This document shows positions 1 through 10,801 of a stretch of 64,000 nt of DNA, piece by piece. This DNA is from Hemicentrotus pulcherrimus (lineage: Eukaryota > Echinodermata > Echinoidea > Camarodonta > Strongylocentrotidae), in NCBI GenBank assembly GCA_003118195.1, contig BEXV01000008.1:63461-127460 (forward strand), given 5' to 3'. Made by a program: the position numbers and the translations under genes. Positions within the stretch are counted from its first letter, which is position 1, and every line of letters starts with the position of its first letter. The notes beneath the pieces were generated by a model. That model worked only from the letters and a program-made list of their open reading frames with translations, was not told the origin of the DNA and did no database searches.

Positions 1-1223
1 AAGACGGCAGTATTACAAAAATTGGATCATAATGGAGAAAAAAAGTGAAGCAGATAAAGAGAGAACGGAAGTCAAAGTTAGCAAAAACACTCTGCATTGG
101 CTGCAATCCAACCGCCGACCTCACTTATTTTTCTGTCCGCGAAATCAACACCTTAATCAATCAAAACAATATCTTCGAATTTGTCTTCCCTTTGGGATTG
201 ACCCGTTTATAATGCCATCTATTAAACTTTGCTTCGATTCTAAGCATGTTTGCCCAATATCACAACCTTCCCTAGAGTAATACCAAATTCAAAATTCTGT
301 TCAATAAACTTAATCAATTCGAAACAAACCAGGTGTGTAGGGTTTCCATTCTAACGCGTTAATGTGGTGTAGTTTATTCCAAAATTAGATAATTATTCCC
401 AATTTTTGATCACCTTGCCATTCCGGTAAGACATTGATATGTTTTTGACCTTATGATTTCATTATGTGGCCAAAACACTCAGATATCAACCCTGCGAATA
501 CAAATCAGAAGCGGAGAATCGAGTAAGAAAAAATATCCAAAGTTCCTTTTCTTCTGGATTTTTTATTTGATTATAGCGGCTGAAATGATATTTTATAATG
601 TTTCTTGAAGTTATCTGGGTTACGTGCTAGATCAGAGCATTGATAAAACTGGGTGACAGAATCAGATGCAATACATTAAACAAACAAAAGATTGAAATTC
701 ATCTTGAAGAGGTTTGATAAACAGCTTGATTATCCTAATGATCAAGATTTTCTTGTTTTCAAGATACTAACCGCATAACATAACGGAAGGTACTTTAATT
801 CCATGTTTATTCATCGATTTGTGCCAACACTTTGGTCTACTTTTTTTGTCTTCAAGAGGAAGTCCAAAGAGTCCCAATGCCCTTCATGAAGCAGTAAGAA
901 TGGTCATATTTCCCTCCGGAATCAGATCATATTTCGTCGAACGATTTCACACCGTGTCATTTCCTGCAAATGCTACTTTCTTTTTCAATTTGAACTTTTA
1001 CATTAATCAAATCAAAAGGAAAGTGTCTTTATACGCCGTTACGTTTAATCAAGATTCAAACGAACAACACAATCAGTTACAAACGTTGCAAACCTTTATT
1101 CAAGCTTTATTTTTGTTTGTTTTGGAGAGACGGATATGAGCAATAAACTTACACGATTTGTAAAAGTAATGGAATACCAACTGTACAATGATGATATCAG
1201 CCCAATTCATATATACATATCAT
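1..1223. other. AT-rich unique DNA, no gene seen
   Basis: Only short open frames occur here (82 codons at 32-280 and 106 codons at 819-1139, both plus strand). Their translations are Phe/Asn/Ser-rich with no recognisable domain, as expected of chance frames in AT-rich DNA. No repeat family, RNA gene or regulatory site was recognised. Confidence 0.6.
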
Positions 1224-1288
1224 AGAGAAAAAGAGTGAGAGAGAGAGGGGGTGGCAGAGAGGGAGTGATAGAGAGAGAGATAGAGAGG

Positions 1289-1321
<33 letters not shown>

Positions 1322-1384
1322 GGGGGATGGGAGGGAGAGAGTGATAGAGAGAGATAGAGAGAGATAGAGAGGGAGAGAGAGAGA
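1224..1384. repeat. (GA)n microsatellite, imperfect
   Basis: About 160 bases of purine-only GA dinucleotide repeat with GGG and ATA interruptions on the plus strand. The reverse strand reads as Ser/Leu-rich open frames purely because (TC)n has no stop codon, so those frames are not genes. Confidence 0.95.
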
Positions 1385-1430
1385 TATAACTGCAATAATC
1401 CTCAGTATTGAAGGAGGCAGATTATACATA

Positions 1431-1491
1431 AGAAGAAGAAGAAGAAGAGAGAGAGAGAGAAAGAGAGAAAGAGGAGAGGACGAAGGAAAGA
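1431..1491. repeat. (AAG)n/(GA)n compound microsatellite
   Basis: A run of AGA/AAG trinucleotides passes into GA dinucleotides and then mixed purines. Only about 45 bases of ordinary sequence separate it from the larger GA tract upstream, so the two may once have been one tract. Confidence 0.9.
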
Positions 1492-2519
1492 GCTGCTGGC
1501 GCAAATCAAGTTTCGTACATCACTATCTACATGCTCTAATCTGATAAGTTTTTGTATGTTGATATATTTTCTTTTTGATTCTGAAAAAAACATATTTGTA
1601 GTGGGCCCAAACGAGAAAGCGCTCTACGTCTCTCATTTTGTAGAAATTATTTCCAGCGATGGATTTCTTTCACCAACACATTATTTCCCATGTTTGGAGG
1701 ACATTGTTAGTTTTTATTTAGGTAATATTGCAAGAATAAAACTGCATGCACTGTCCCTTCTTTTTCCATGCGATAAATTTCAAATGCCGACTTTTATTGC
1801 TTGATTTTGGTGTCTCCGGTGAGAGACAAAATAATGTCACCGCCCATACCATGCATTTAACTAACATATGTCTCAGGATAAACTTTCGAGAAGTCCATAT
1901 GGGCCCATCTTAGATTTAAACAGATTTGAATTTTAAAGCTAACATGCCCTGAATAACAGACTGTTTTTAAAAAACACGCATTTTGTCCCTTAATAAAATT
2001 AAGATGAATAACGTCTACCGCCCTCAAGTGGTAATAATAATGCGCGTTGTCGATCTCAATCTTCTCCTGAAGCTTTTTATTTCTTTTTCTCGTCTTGTAT
2101 ACTTGAGCCATTAAAGAAAACACTTTACCTTTTAATGTAATGAAGTAAGAACTGCGATAAGGAGTAAAGTGCTTCAAGGAAGTAAATTATCAGCATCACG
2201 GTCATGATAAGAATTAAATACTATTCTGTGAATGCGTAACCAAGGGTCACTCATACTAGTCCTTCCTAATGTAATTCCTTACCTACAAGTGGTTTACAAG
2301 TGGTTTATACTACTGGGCGATTGTTTGCCTCTTTACAAATCACACGTAGCAAGGTTTTAGGTGAAGATTTGCATGAACTGACATGAACCATTCAGAATCA
2401 TATTTATGTATCCCTTAATTTTTCAGTTCGTTCGTTGTCTTTCGAACTATTTATTTCATATAACAAATTACAAGATAATTGATTCAGTGATCTCTGGATT
2501 TCCAGGAACGAAACCTTAA
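1492..2519. other. Unique DNA, no gene seen
   Basis: This is AT-rich sequence with chance open frames of 82 and 106 codons on opposite strands. No domain, repeat or RNA structure was recognised. Confidence 0.55.
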
Positions 2520-2668
2520 TAGAGAGAGAAAGTGAGAGAGAGAGTGAGAGAGAGGAGAGAGAGAGAGAGACAGAGGAGGGAGGGAGGCAAGGAAATAGAC
2601 ACAGGAAGAAAGAGAGAGAGAGAGAGAGAGGGAGAGATAGAGAGAGAGGGAAAGAAAGAAAGAGAATT
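2520..2668. repeat. (GA)n microsatellite, imperfect
   Basis: About 150 bases of GA repeat with GGA, AAA and GATA variants on the plus strand. The apparent 62-64 codon frames on both strands are translations of the repeat. Confidence 0.95.
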
Positions 2669-2794
2669 TCATCTTATCTTATCTCATGAAATATCCCCAT
2701 ATTCATTAAAATCCCTTTCCTCCTAATGCTATGTAGTAGTCCCCAACTTTAAAGCGATAGGTTGATTGTTAGTCTTGTATCCCGTGTTAATTGC

Positions 2795-3129
2795 GATCCG
2801 GTAACTTTGTCTTAGATTCTGAAACAAAATTCTGGATTTAGCTCATGCTGCAATGACAATTATAAACCTTTAGGTCAGTCAGAAACCCCATGACTTTTAC
2901 AAGGCGATTGCCTGTCTGATCATCAAGATATTTATGATGAGAATTTACTACAGTCTATTGGGGAAAACGAGTATGGTACAACCGGTCACTGAAAGATGTT
3001 TACATTTTTTAGGCAGTTCTTGATCATTTTGAAGCGCTTTTTTTTAGGGCTTCATATTACACCATATCACATACACTGATAACACGGAGGGCCGTGTATC
3101 TCAGATTTAATAATTTCAAACGATCCCTT
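2795..3129 (-). mobile_element. MITE-like element family A, copy 1 (5' end eroded)
   Basis: The reverse complement of this stretch aligns over nearly its whole length with 6162-6540, sharing many blocks. One is the segment around TTCCCCCAATAGACTGTAGT, read in the orientation of 6162-6540. The end at 3129 keeps the terminal GATCCCTT followed by TA, matching the terminus of the other copy. The end at 2795 lacks the outer AAGG and begins at GATCCGG, so this copy is eroded or truncated there. It has no coding capacity. By the usual meaning of such termini it is a non-autonomous, TA-targeting DNA transposon (Tc1/mariner-type). That class is inferred; the two-copy relationship is directly visible. 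Confidence 0.75.
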
Positions 3130-3141
3130 TAAAAAAAAAAG

Positions 3142-3209
3142 GACACGCGCAAAAGCACACACTCACGCACGCACGCGTTCACGCACACGCACACAAGCAC
3201 AAACACGAT
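3142..3209. repeat. (CA)n/(CGCA)n simple repeat
   Basis: Alternating purine-pyrimidine CA with interspersed ACGC and CACG units, next to the end of MITE copy A1 and an A-rich run. Alternating CA/CG sequence of this kind can adopt Z-DNA. Confidence 0.85.
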
Positions 3210-3625
3210 GCTACCACCACTGTTTACAATAATGCTCTCTTGTCACATTGTAGCGATTAAATGAGTTCATTAAGAGTTTACCTAATTTGAAGCGTTTAAT
3301 ATCTCCTTCTTAATCTCTATTCTCTCACTGCTCCTAGCTGTATCCACCGTCCACTGTCTCACTTTATTGGATTTTTAATCGCCTCACTCCCCATTCCCCC
3401 TTTTCCCCTCTCTCTGTAATAGGACGGGACTGTTTCTGTAATCATCTTTAATTTCTCTTGTCTCAATTTTACGCACAGTGTTCTCTTCTTCTTTTCCACC
3501 TCCCCTCTCTCTTTGGTCTTCTCTACCCTACTTCTCCGTTTCCCTCTATCTCTCTCTGCACAATCTTCTTCATCTTGTTGTCCCCTTGTTGTCCTGTTTT
3601 TGTTGTTGTCATAATTGTATACAAG
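3210..3625. other. Pyrimidine-rich unique DNA
   Basis: The sequence becomes progressively C/T-rich on the plus strand from about 3300 to 3600. The open frame starting at 3458 is a chance product of this bias. No gene was recognised. Confidence 0.5.
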
Positions 3626-3642
3626 GGGAAGGAGAGAGTTAC

Positions 3643-3682
<40 letters not shown>

Positions 3683-3752
3683 CAGGAGATAGAGGAAAGG
3701 AGAGAAATAGAGAGAGAGGGAGAGAGAGAGAGAGAGAGAAGGGAAGAGGGTG
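3626..3752. repeat. (GA)n microsatellite
   Basis: About 110 bases of GA repeat with GGA interruptions. Together with the CT-rich DNA just upstream it could pair with itself as a purine/pyrimidine hairpin. Open frames on both strands here are repeat translations. Confidence 0.95.
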
Positions 3753-3896
3753 GATGCGAATCAGCATGCAATTATTGTATTACTCATCCCAGCCCATGCA
3801 GACCATCACTGACCGGTGATTCATTATCCAGATCGGATTACACGATGTCAGAACCGATACACCATCAACCCCAAACCTACCAGTCTCTGTCATTAA

Positions 3897-3913
3897 CCCC
3901 CCCCCCCCTCCCC
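3897..3913. repeat. Poly-C run
   Basis: A C homopolymer of about 12 bases, broken once by T and continuing as CCCC. It is one of several long G/C homopolymers in this AT-rich window. Confidence 0.9.
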
Positions 3914-4119
3914 GCATCATGAAGATGGTTTTACCATCCCTCTCCTCTTCCTTTCCGTCGTTCTCTCTGTCTACCCTTGAACTGTTCTCTCGTCTTCATA
4001 AGATTTGACGACTTGAAACGGCAGCGGCAATCTCTCGACAGCCCCGCCCATCGCTCCCGCGGTCTGCACTACCGACAAAGTGTCCTTGGTGACAGACGAG
4101 TCAGCGGCTTCAGGAGAAC

Positions 4120-4430
4120 AAAATGAAAGGCAAAGAGGAGAAGGAGATGGAAAAGGAGGAGAAGGAGGAGAGGAAGAAGAGGAAGAGGAAGAGGAAGAAG
4201 AAGAAGGAGAAGGAGAAGGAGAAGAAGAAGAAGATAATTAAGTGGGATGAGGAGGAGTAGGAGGACGAGAACGAAAATATTTTTAAAGAAGATCTAAAGA
4301 CAAAAAGAAAACGAAGAAAACGAAAACGAAAAAGGAAAAGATAACGAAGCGGATAAGAATAGGGACAAAAAAGGAAAATTGGCTGAAAAGCAGAAAAGCA
4401 GGAAGTTGTGAAAAAAGAAAGGATTTGAGA
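4120..4430. repeat. Long polypurine (AAG/AGG/GAA) tract
   Basis: About 300 bases are almost entirely purine on the plus strand. Units drift from AGG/AAG at the 5' end to AAAACGA-like units at the 3' end. Long mirror-like homopurine tracts can form triplex (H-DNA) structures. It has no coding capacity. Confidence 0.85.
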
Positions 4431-5469
4431 AGTTCAAGTTTGAATTAAATGGGTGTGTTGCGGTTTAAAAACCTTTTCCCGTTGCAAAAACCACATAGCA
4501 GGTTTTAACGACAGTATTAAAAGATAGTTATAGTTATCCCCGAGGCGTAGCTAGACAATGTGGACGTAAAGGGGGACAGATCCTCTTTTAGCATCGCACC
4601 TGATGTCACTTTTTGTCTTTGAGAGGTCTGGTGAAGACGTAGGTCTAATATACTAGTGGGCTTTTGGTTTTTCCTCGTTGTGTATGTCTTAGAATGAGAA
4701 CCACAGCTTTACCAAACATTTAGTTACTTCGTAACCTCTGGAAGGCAAACCTAGTGGTTCTCTGTTTCTCAAATAATGAAATATGTATCATATAAAAACT
4801 AACGACCAAGCAAACAAATGAATAAACAAACAAACATAAACAGCAAACACTGACAAAATCCCGTTCCGAGTCATTTCATCAGACCTTCAATGACAGAAGA
4901 GGGCGCAAATCATACGTCTGATATTCTCAGGACAAAAGAAAAATACTTGCCTGCCCCTCCCCTCCAAAAGAGTGAACCATAATTTGATGATGGTCTAATC
5001 GGAGATGCGACGGTTTCCACTTGTCTGCAAATCGAAAATACAGATGCGGTATTTTGTCTGTACGCATGATTGCGAAGGGGATGAAATTTGATAACCACAG
5101 ATGACTACGTCTTTTTGTTCGTCCCTCCGAACAATGAAAATAACCCTAAAATAGGGTTCTAAACGATCAAGGATGTATATATTTCCATCTAAACGGTAGA
5201 CTGTTATTTAAATGTTATGAATCATTAATTCTTTGAGAGTGCTATTTTGTTCATTGTCTTATATAGGTCGGTATTTTTAGTTTGTAAATGACGAATCTTA
5301 TTTCCCCTGCTTTTTCAAGATTTGCTCTACATGTACACAAAAATATCGACGATCTCAACGTAACCATGCGTATGAGCTTATTGTAAATCTTTTAAATCAT
5401 CGTTAATTGGATTAAAATGAAATTTGAAAGCTAAAAGTATTCAAGCCTAGTGTAAACATAAGCCTACCT
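4431..5469. other. Unique DNA, no gene seen
   Basis: Mixed-composition sequence with a single chance frame of 62 codons on the minus strand (4910-5098). No repeat or structural RNA was recognised. Confidence 0.55.
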
Positions 5470-5758
5470 CAGGAGAGGAAGAGGGATAGAAAGAAAGAAG
5501 AATAAGTTAGGGGAAGATGGATATATAGAGAAGAAGAAGGGATATATAGATACATAGATAGAGAGATATGCATATATATAGAGAGAAAAAGAGAGTCATA
5601 AAAAGATAGAGAGAGAGAGAGGGGGAAACGGGAAGAGGGAGAGAGGGAGAGAGGGAGAGAAAGAGGTGGAAAGAGAGGTATAAAGAGAGAGAGGGGGAAA
5701 GAGGGAGAGAGGGAGGGAAAGAGAGAGGGAGAGAGAGAGAGAGAGAGAGAGAAAAGCA
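5470..5758. repeat. (GA)n/(TATAGA)n compound microsatellite
   Basis: A purine tract of nearly 290 bases, starting with ATATAGA units and passing into GA and GGGA units. It is among the longest simple repeats in the window. The 123-codon minus-strand frame over it is Ser/Leu low-complexity and not a gene. Confidence 0.93.
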
Positions 5759-5871
5759 GAAGTTGACTCGTGACACGACCGTCTTCATCAGAATAACGAT
5801 GACCGTGTGGGATTCATGAGTGGTTGTTGAGTTGTCTAGGAGACAGTCAATGACTGCCGATAGTGAAGCGT

Positions 5872-6032
5872 GACCCATCGATAGAAACCACCAAGAGTTG
5901 ACACAATATCACGACATCGGAGAAGGGGACACCCCCTCCCAGTCCCCCTTCTCCATGTTCTCTACCTAAGACCCATCGATAGAAACAACGAGGAGATGAC
6001 ACAATATTACGACATTGGAGCAGAGTGCACCC
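5872..6032. repeat. 98-bp tandem duplication, two units
   Basis: The sequence from 5872 (GACCCATCGATAGAAAC) recurs at 5970 and stays similar for about 60 bases, including GACACAATAT and ACGACAT. The units have diverged by several substitutions. An inverted repeat of 10 bp (GGAGAAGGGG at 5919-5928, CCCCTTCTCC at 5945-5954) lies in the first unit's distal part and is not kept in the second. Confidence 0.8.
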
Positions 6033-6161
6033 ATCCTCATTTTAATTCCAATAATGTTATTTCATCAATAGCAGAACATCGTATTACAACACTAAATACG
6101 TAAATATGCGACATAATTTATGACCAACAAAACATGAACAATACCTTAAAATCATTCATTA

Positions 6162-6540
6162 AAGGGATCGTTTGACAATGTTAAATCTGAGATATACGGC
6201 CCTATTTGTTATCAGTGTCTGTAATATGGTGTAATATTGAAGCCCTAAAAAAAAAATTGCGTTTCAAAATTATCAAGAAGTTGCTCAAAAAAATAAAAAT
6301 CTTTGAGTGACCGCTTTTACCATACTCGTTTCCCCCAATAGACTGTAGTGTTATGAAAACCGTTTGGCAAACGGTTTTCAATAATAATTGCAATCATAAA
6401 TATCTTGATAATCGGACAGGTGATCGGCTTGTAAAAGTCATGGGGTTCCTGACTGACCTCAAGGTTTATACTTATCATTGCAGCATGAGCTAAATCCAGA
6501 ATTTTGTTTCAGAATCTGAGACAAAGTTACCGGATCCCTT
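6162..6540 (+). mobile_element. MITE-like element family A, copy 2 (complete)
   Basis: This 379-bp element starts AAGGGATC and ends GATCCCTT, an 8-bp terminal inverted repeat. Both sides are flanked by TA (6160-6161 and 6541-6542), consistent with a TA target duplication. It is the inverted partner of 2795-3129. Unlike copy 1 it carries an extra segment of roughly 30 bp centred at 6367, a perfect inverted repeat with 12-bp arms (GAAAACCGTTTG) around one base. It has no coding capacity. The class (non-autonomous Tc1/mariner-like) is inferred from the TA flanks. Confidence 0.78.
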
Positions 6541-6542
6541 TA

Positions 6543-9462
6543 GTAAATAACATTTCCATATGCTGGCATTTAAAAACACGTTTATGACATCCCTCAAAAT
6601 CTATGATTGGCCTGGCATGTGTGTGCATCATCCGTGTCTCGCTCCTCTCTGGTATCTCATGTCTTGTTGCATGCAGATGGTAATTGGTAAACGAGCTGGG
6701 AACAGATACTCAGTCACATGAAAATTAAGATCAGAGAATGAAGAAAAAAAAAGGTCAGATGAAAAATACGATCTTTCCTGCTTCCGCTTTTGAATACGTT
6801 AATGCTTCTCTTAATTTTCAAGTAAAATCAACTTGTAATTAAATTAAAAGTAAACTTTTTCCCCTCAATCGTTTGGATTCAAAAGCGTCCAATAGTTAAA
6901 GGCCTTAGATCCAGCAAAACAATGAACTTATGTTGGGTATGCCTAAATAATTAACAGGACGTGTCTTGTCGAAGTCGGAGATCCATGGACAAAATTGGAC
7001 ATTAAAATTGTCAGACTCGTGTTGTCGTTACCATGAAAGATAGTGTCATAAATTGAATCTCTATGTTTACGGAAATTATTATGTTTTGCTCCTACATGAG
7101 TGGAGACGGTGCATACACTGGCTAAATTAATTATAGACAATCATGATACAAAATTCAGATTTGCTTCCAGTACAGGATCGTTACAGAGGTCCTATAGAGT
7201 GAATGCATTCGTTCCTACAACGATGTGCGTGGCTTAGAAAACATAAGTGAAAATGTATTTGAACAAGGAGCATACACTGAAAGAAAAAATATAGTTTTAA
7301 AATTGAAATGGGACATGGTTCCGATGAGGTCACTTTTTTTTATTGCATTACAAGCATTTGGCATATTTACTACGATGCATTTTGAAGGGTTGTGATGAAC
7401 TTTTGTGTCAACAAGGTGCTTTTAACCAAATCAACCATTGCTTTTTATTTTGTGACCATCGAAGAATCTACTTTTACCTAACCTAAAGGATGAACAAAGA
7501 TACACGTAACTTTGTTTTCTCTTCTCGCACTTTTTGAATTATTGACGTAAAGTCTGATACATTAGCTCTCCTGCATGAAAAATTTCGCGAAACGTGAGAT
7601 ATTACCCCGTTTCCTTTCCAAAAAATGAAGCGATACAAAGATTCTCAACGATTTCTTCCTGTGTTTGTCTTAGCAAGCGACACCGCTGTGTAAACACAAC
7701 ACTAACAGGGACACTCAATGTTGATACATCGTTAGGCCTTTCCAACCATAATTGCCATATAAACGGAGCCCTAGAATTTAGCAGGAGCTTTGAAAACACA
7801 CCAGTTCGTCATCATAACCCGATAAATCAAGTTTTCTTCGATCAGAAGGTTTCTCGTGGAATAATGAAGAATCAAACACGACTCCATTTAGTCGTTTCCT
7901 CTATTCGTGAGCTGAAAAAGAGTCGAGCTCCGCATTTCCCTTTCCCTTTTCGCCTTTTTTTCTTTAAAGCGCAAGCGCCGATTTTTCTTCCATATTTTTA
8001 AGGCATTCGTCTGCAGCCAAACTTAAGTCAATGTTTGACTTTTTCTCGCTTGATTCTCACTGCTAAATGTGTTTACTCACTCTCAACAAAAGATACATCG
8101 GAGATTCTCATGACGACCTCGCATCTTTCATCGATCCAAGCTCATTCTTCCCCCTTTCTCGTTAGTGTCATATTTGGGACTCGGGTGTAATATCAAATAA
8201 CGGACAACCAAATATTAGAAATGTGATGATAACACTATATTTATTGTAAACAGCCACCTACCCTCTCCTTTATTTTCCCTTTTCTCTCGAATATACAGTT
8301 GGGAGTCATCGCGATATGATATATCTAAATTTGGAGAGTTTATACGAAAAGGTTTATCTACTGACTCACTAGCATCGGAAAAGGAGTCACAAACAAGCCC
8401 CCTCTGTGGAGAGCTTTTTTGTAGTCCGGTGGAGTGAGATGTAGGTGCTACATTATGTATTGAGGCCAATTTGGGAATGCGAGTGGTGTAAGTTGATCTG
8501 GGGAGAGAGCCTTGCAATGTGCGCGGAAGTGCGAAGAGAAATGGAGCCGGGGCGGACGGGGAGACCTGGAATGAGTCTCAAGAAAGACCCGCTCCAAAAT
8601 TTCACCATGACTTTGCACAACTTACCTCTTACCGACAGGCAGACCTAAGACTTGGCTAAACTTAAAGCTCGAGTCTAGAGTATATAGAATAAGCTATCCA
8701 AATACAAATCCATGTTGTTTGACGGTTTGTGTTTAACTTTCAGGATCAAAGAGTAGAAACCTCTCTGATTAGCACGAGAGCCTCCGCCCCTAAAAGTTCA
8801 GTGAAAAGGGCGGCTGACATGGCTCAAGAGATTAAATATGATACCGACAAATGAGAACATGTCTCTTTCATGACTTTATCATTATTTTGTGTGTGTCTCG
8901 AAATCATCCCCCTTGTTGTGAAAAATATTAAAATATATATACAGTTTCAAACATTTAAGAGGACACAGGTCAAACTTGAATGTTTTTTTTTCATTTCATT
9001 TATTTCCACAATAACAGCAAATTAGTTTTTCAGAGCTTTTCGTTTTACGTACATATTATGGTACGTGCAATGCAGTAAAAGTGTACAATCGAGACTAAGA
9101 AGATACTTGCCTTAAGATAACTGCTGAAGATAACTGGTCAGTTTGTATAAATCACAGGGTGGCGTCTGAGCGCCCCACCCCAATTTGTGAGGCCCATCTT
9201 CACCAGAATCTACGTTGCGCATGGCTGCCTAAACAATCCACCTCCGCCGCGGAGCTAATTCCTACCATTTTACCCATTTCTGGATGCACCACTTGAGTTA
9301 ATAAAGAAACAGATTGTAGTATTGAGGTAAAAAGAGATGCATGTCTCCAGACCGGAAGTAAATATATCTGAGACATGCGAGCATGCCCTGAGAAATATGC
9401 TATTATTTAAGTAATTAGTTATGCATTATTAGAAGTGGCAGCAGATTGTTTTCAAATAATTC
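6543..9462. other. Unique AT-rich DNA, no gene supported
   Basis: The longest frame is 135 codons on the plus strand (7594-8001). Its translation has no recognisable domain, and an overlapping minus-strand frame exists at 7602-7799. A 100-codon minus-strand frame at 8215-8517 is equally unremarkable. A small GC-rich hairpin (GGGTGGCG against CGCCCCACCC) lies at about 9157-9180. No repeat family was recognised. Confidence 0.55.
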
Positions 9463-9488
9463 GGGGTAGGGGGNGGGGGGGCGGGGAG
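9463..9488 (+). repeat. Poly-G tract with one uncalled base
   Basis: Runs of four to seven G separated by TA, N and C. The single N at 9474 lies within the G run, so homopolymer length is uncertain. It has the composition of a G-quadruplex-forming tract. Confidence 0.8.
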
Positions 9489-9671
9489 TGGCGACGGAAG
9501 CAAATTTCACAAGAAAATTCCATATTTTAGGATTAACAGATGAAATTTACTGATAGGAATACCAAAACATAAAGAATTGTATCACGCTTTGGGGTTTGTT
9601 TTTTGGCGACGGAGAGCTCTTTCTCGACGTTGGAACAACAAGTTTGGAAATTCTGAAATTTTGATTCAATT

Positions 9672-9997
9672 AGGCCTGTTTTCATCAGATCGAGTTTGCC
9701 AAATAAACTGATATTTTAACTATCCCGATCGCAAATTAACCACTTAATTTGCGTCTTCATCAGCCCATACTTGCATTTTTTCGGGATGTTTGGTCGAGAA
9801 AATATCCCGAGAAATATTGATCTTCTTTTTAAAAATAGCCCGCTATTTTGGAAATAGCGGGCTAATTTGCGCTCGTTCGAGCTAATTTATGATGAGCCTA
9901 TCGATTTGGTGAAGACGCAATTTCGATCTTCGGGGTAATATCCCGATTCTGAAAATAACGGGTTATTTGGCAAACTCGAGCTGATGAAAGCAGACCT
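9672..9997. mobile_element. Foldback (palindromic) MITE-like element family B
   Basis: The element is bounded by 35-bp terminal inverted repeats at 9672-9706 and 9963-9997, matching at 32 of 35 positions (left end AGGCCTGTTTTCATCAG). The palindrome extends inwards with weaker pairing, for example GCGTCTTCATCA on the left against TGGTGAAGACGC on the right. It ends in a perfect 13-bp stem (TAGCCCGCTATTT, 9836-9848, with 9852-9864) around a 3-base loop. The whole 326 bp could fold into one long hairpin. There is no coding capacity. The target duplication is unclear; flanks are AATT on the left and GCTTAA on the right. Its transposon nature is inferred from the structure. Confidence 0.75.
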
Positions 9998-10762
9998 GCT
10001 TAATACCATGTTAAACACATAAAACAAATATCTAATAAAAGCAAGGTTTAGTGGGATTCAACCCGGAGAAATGTATTAGTGACAATTATACTCTTGGAGC
10101 ATCCATTAAGAGCAAGAACGGCTCATTTCTTATTGGGGTGGGGGCACAATTGATAATTTGCGAAAAAGAAATATAGAAGGGCAGATGAACGTTGCTTAGC
10201 TTTTAATCTTGGTAAATCAGTGAGCAACCTAAAAAATAACTTCTTGTTCTGGATGTTTGTTTAGGGAGTTAATGTTTTTAGGAATTTATTGAGCCATATT
10301 TGAATACTTTCGTATGCTTGTTGATATTCTATGTGACAATTAAAAAAAAAAATCTATTTTTATAGGTCAACTTTGAAAAAGAATTTCAAACATAATCATG
10401 GATTCACAAAAGTAATCTATACCTTTTAATAAAAGATACAATTTTAACTTGTTCTTAGCAATCGAAGATCCTTTTAAAACCCAAGCTTTCTTACTCGATC
10501 TTACGATCATAAAACCCATTTCTCTTTTTTCCTCCCTAACGACCCTTGAGATAGAAACCTACAAACCTTCATCATACCTTTGCTTGTGTTCTATCTTGAA
10601 ACAAAAGTCATGTCAGCATTGATGGAATCATTGGATGATGTATAATAGCCATCCATCAAGCCGACGTCCCAATCGTGTTTTGGCCGTAATCGTACACCGT
10701 GGTCAAACACGGCGCGGTTGGCGAAGGTCCCTTGTTTACAAACCGGGGTGAAATCCCCCCGC

Positions 10763-10766
<4 letters not shown>
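9998..10766. other. Unique AT-rich DNA
   Basis: No gene, repeat or RNA gene was recognised. It contains a short A run near 10340 only. Confidence 0.55.

Positions 10767-10798
<32 letters not shown>
10767..10798. repeat. (GA)16 microsatellite
   Basis: An uninterrupted GA repeat of about 32 bases. Frames crossing it on both strands (10699-10899 and 10736-10984) are chance frames. Confidence 0.95.

Positions 10799-10801
<3 letters not shown>

Noticed and set aside
5507..5878. Ser/Leu-rich 123-codon minus-strand frame
   Set aside because: It is a translation of the GA microsatellite, like the frames at 1207-1504, 2484-2726, 3478-3819, 29024-29719 and 36549-36917.
7594..8001. A 135-codon plus-strand frame without low complexity at its start
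   Set aside because: There is no recognisable domain, signal peptide or conserved motif, and an opposing frame overlaps. In 64 kb some frames of this length are expected by chance.
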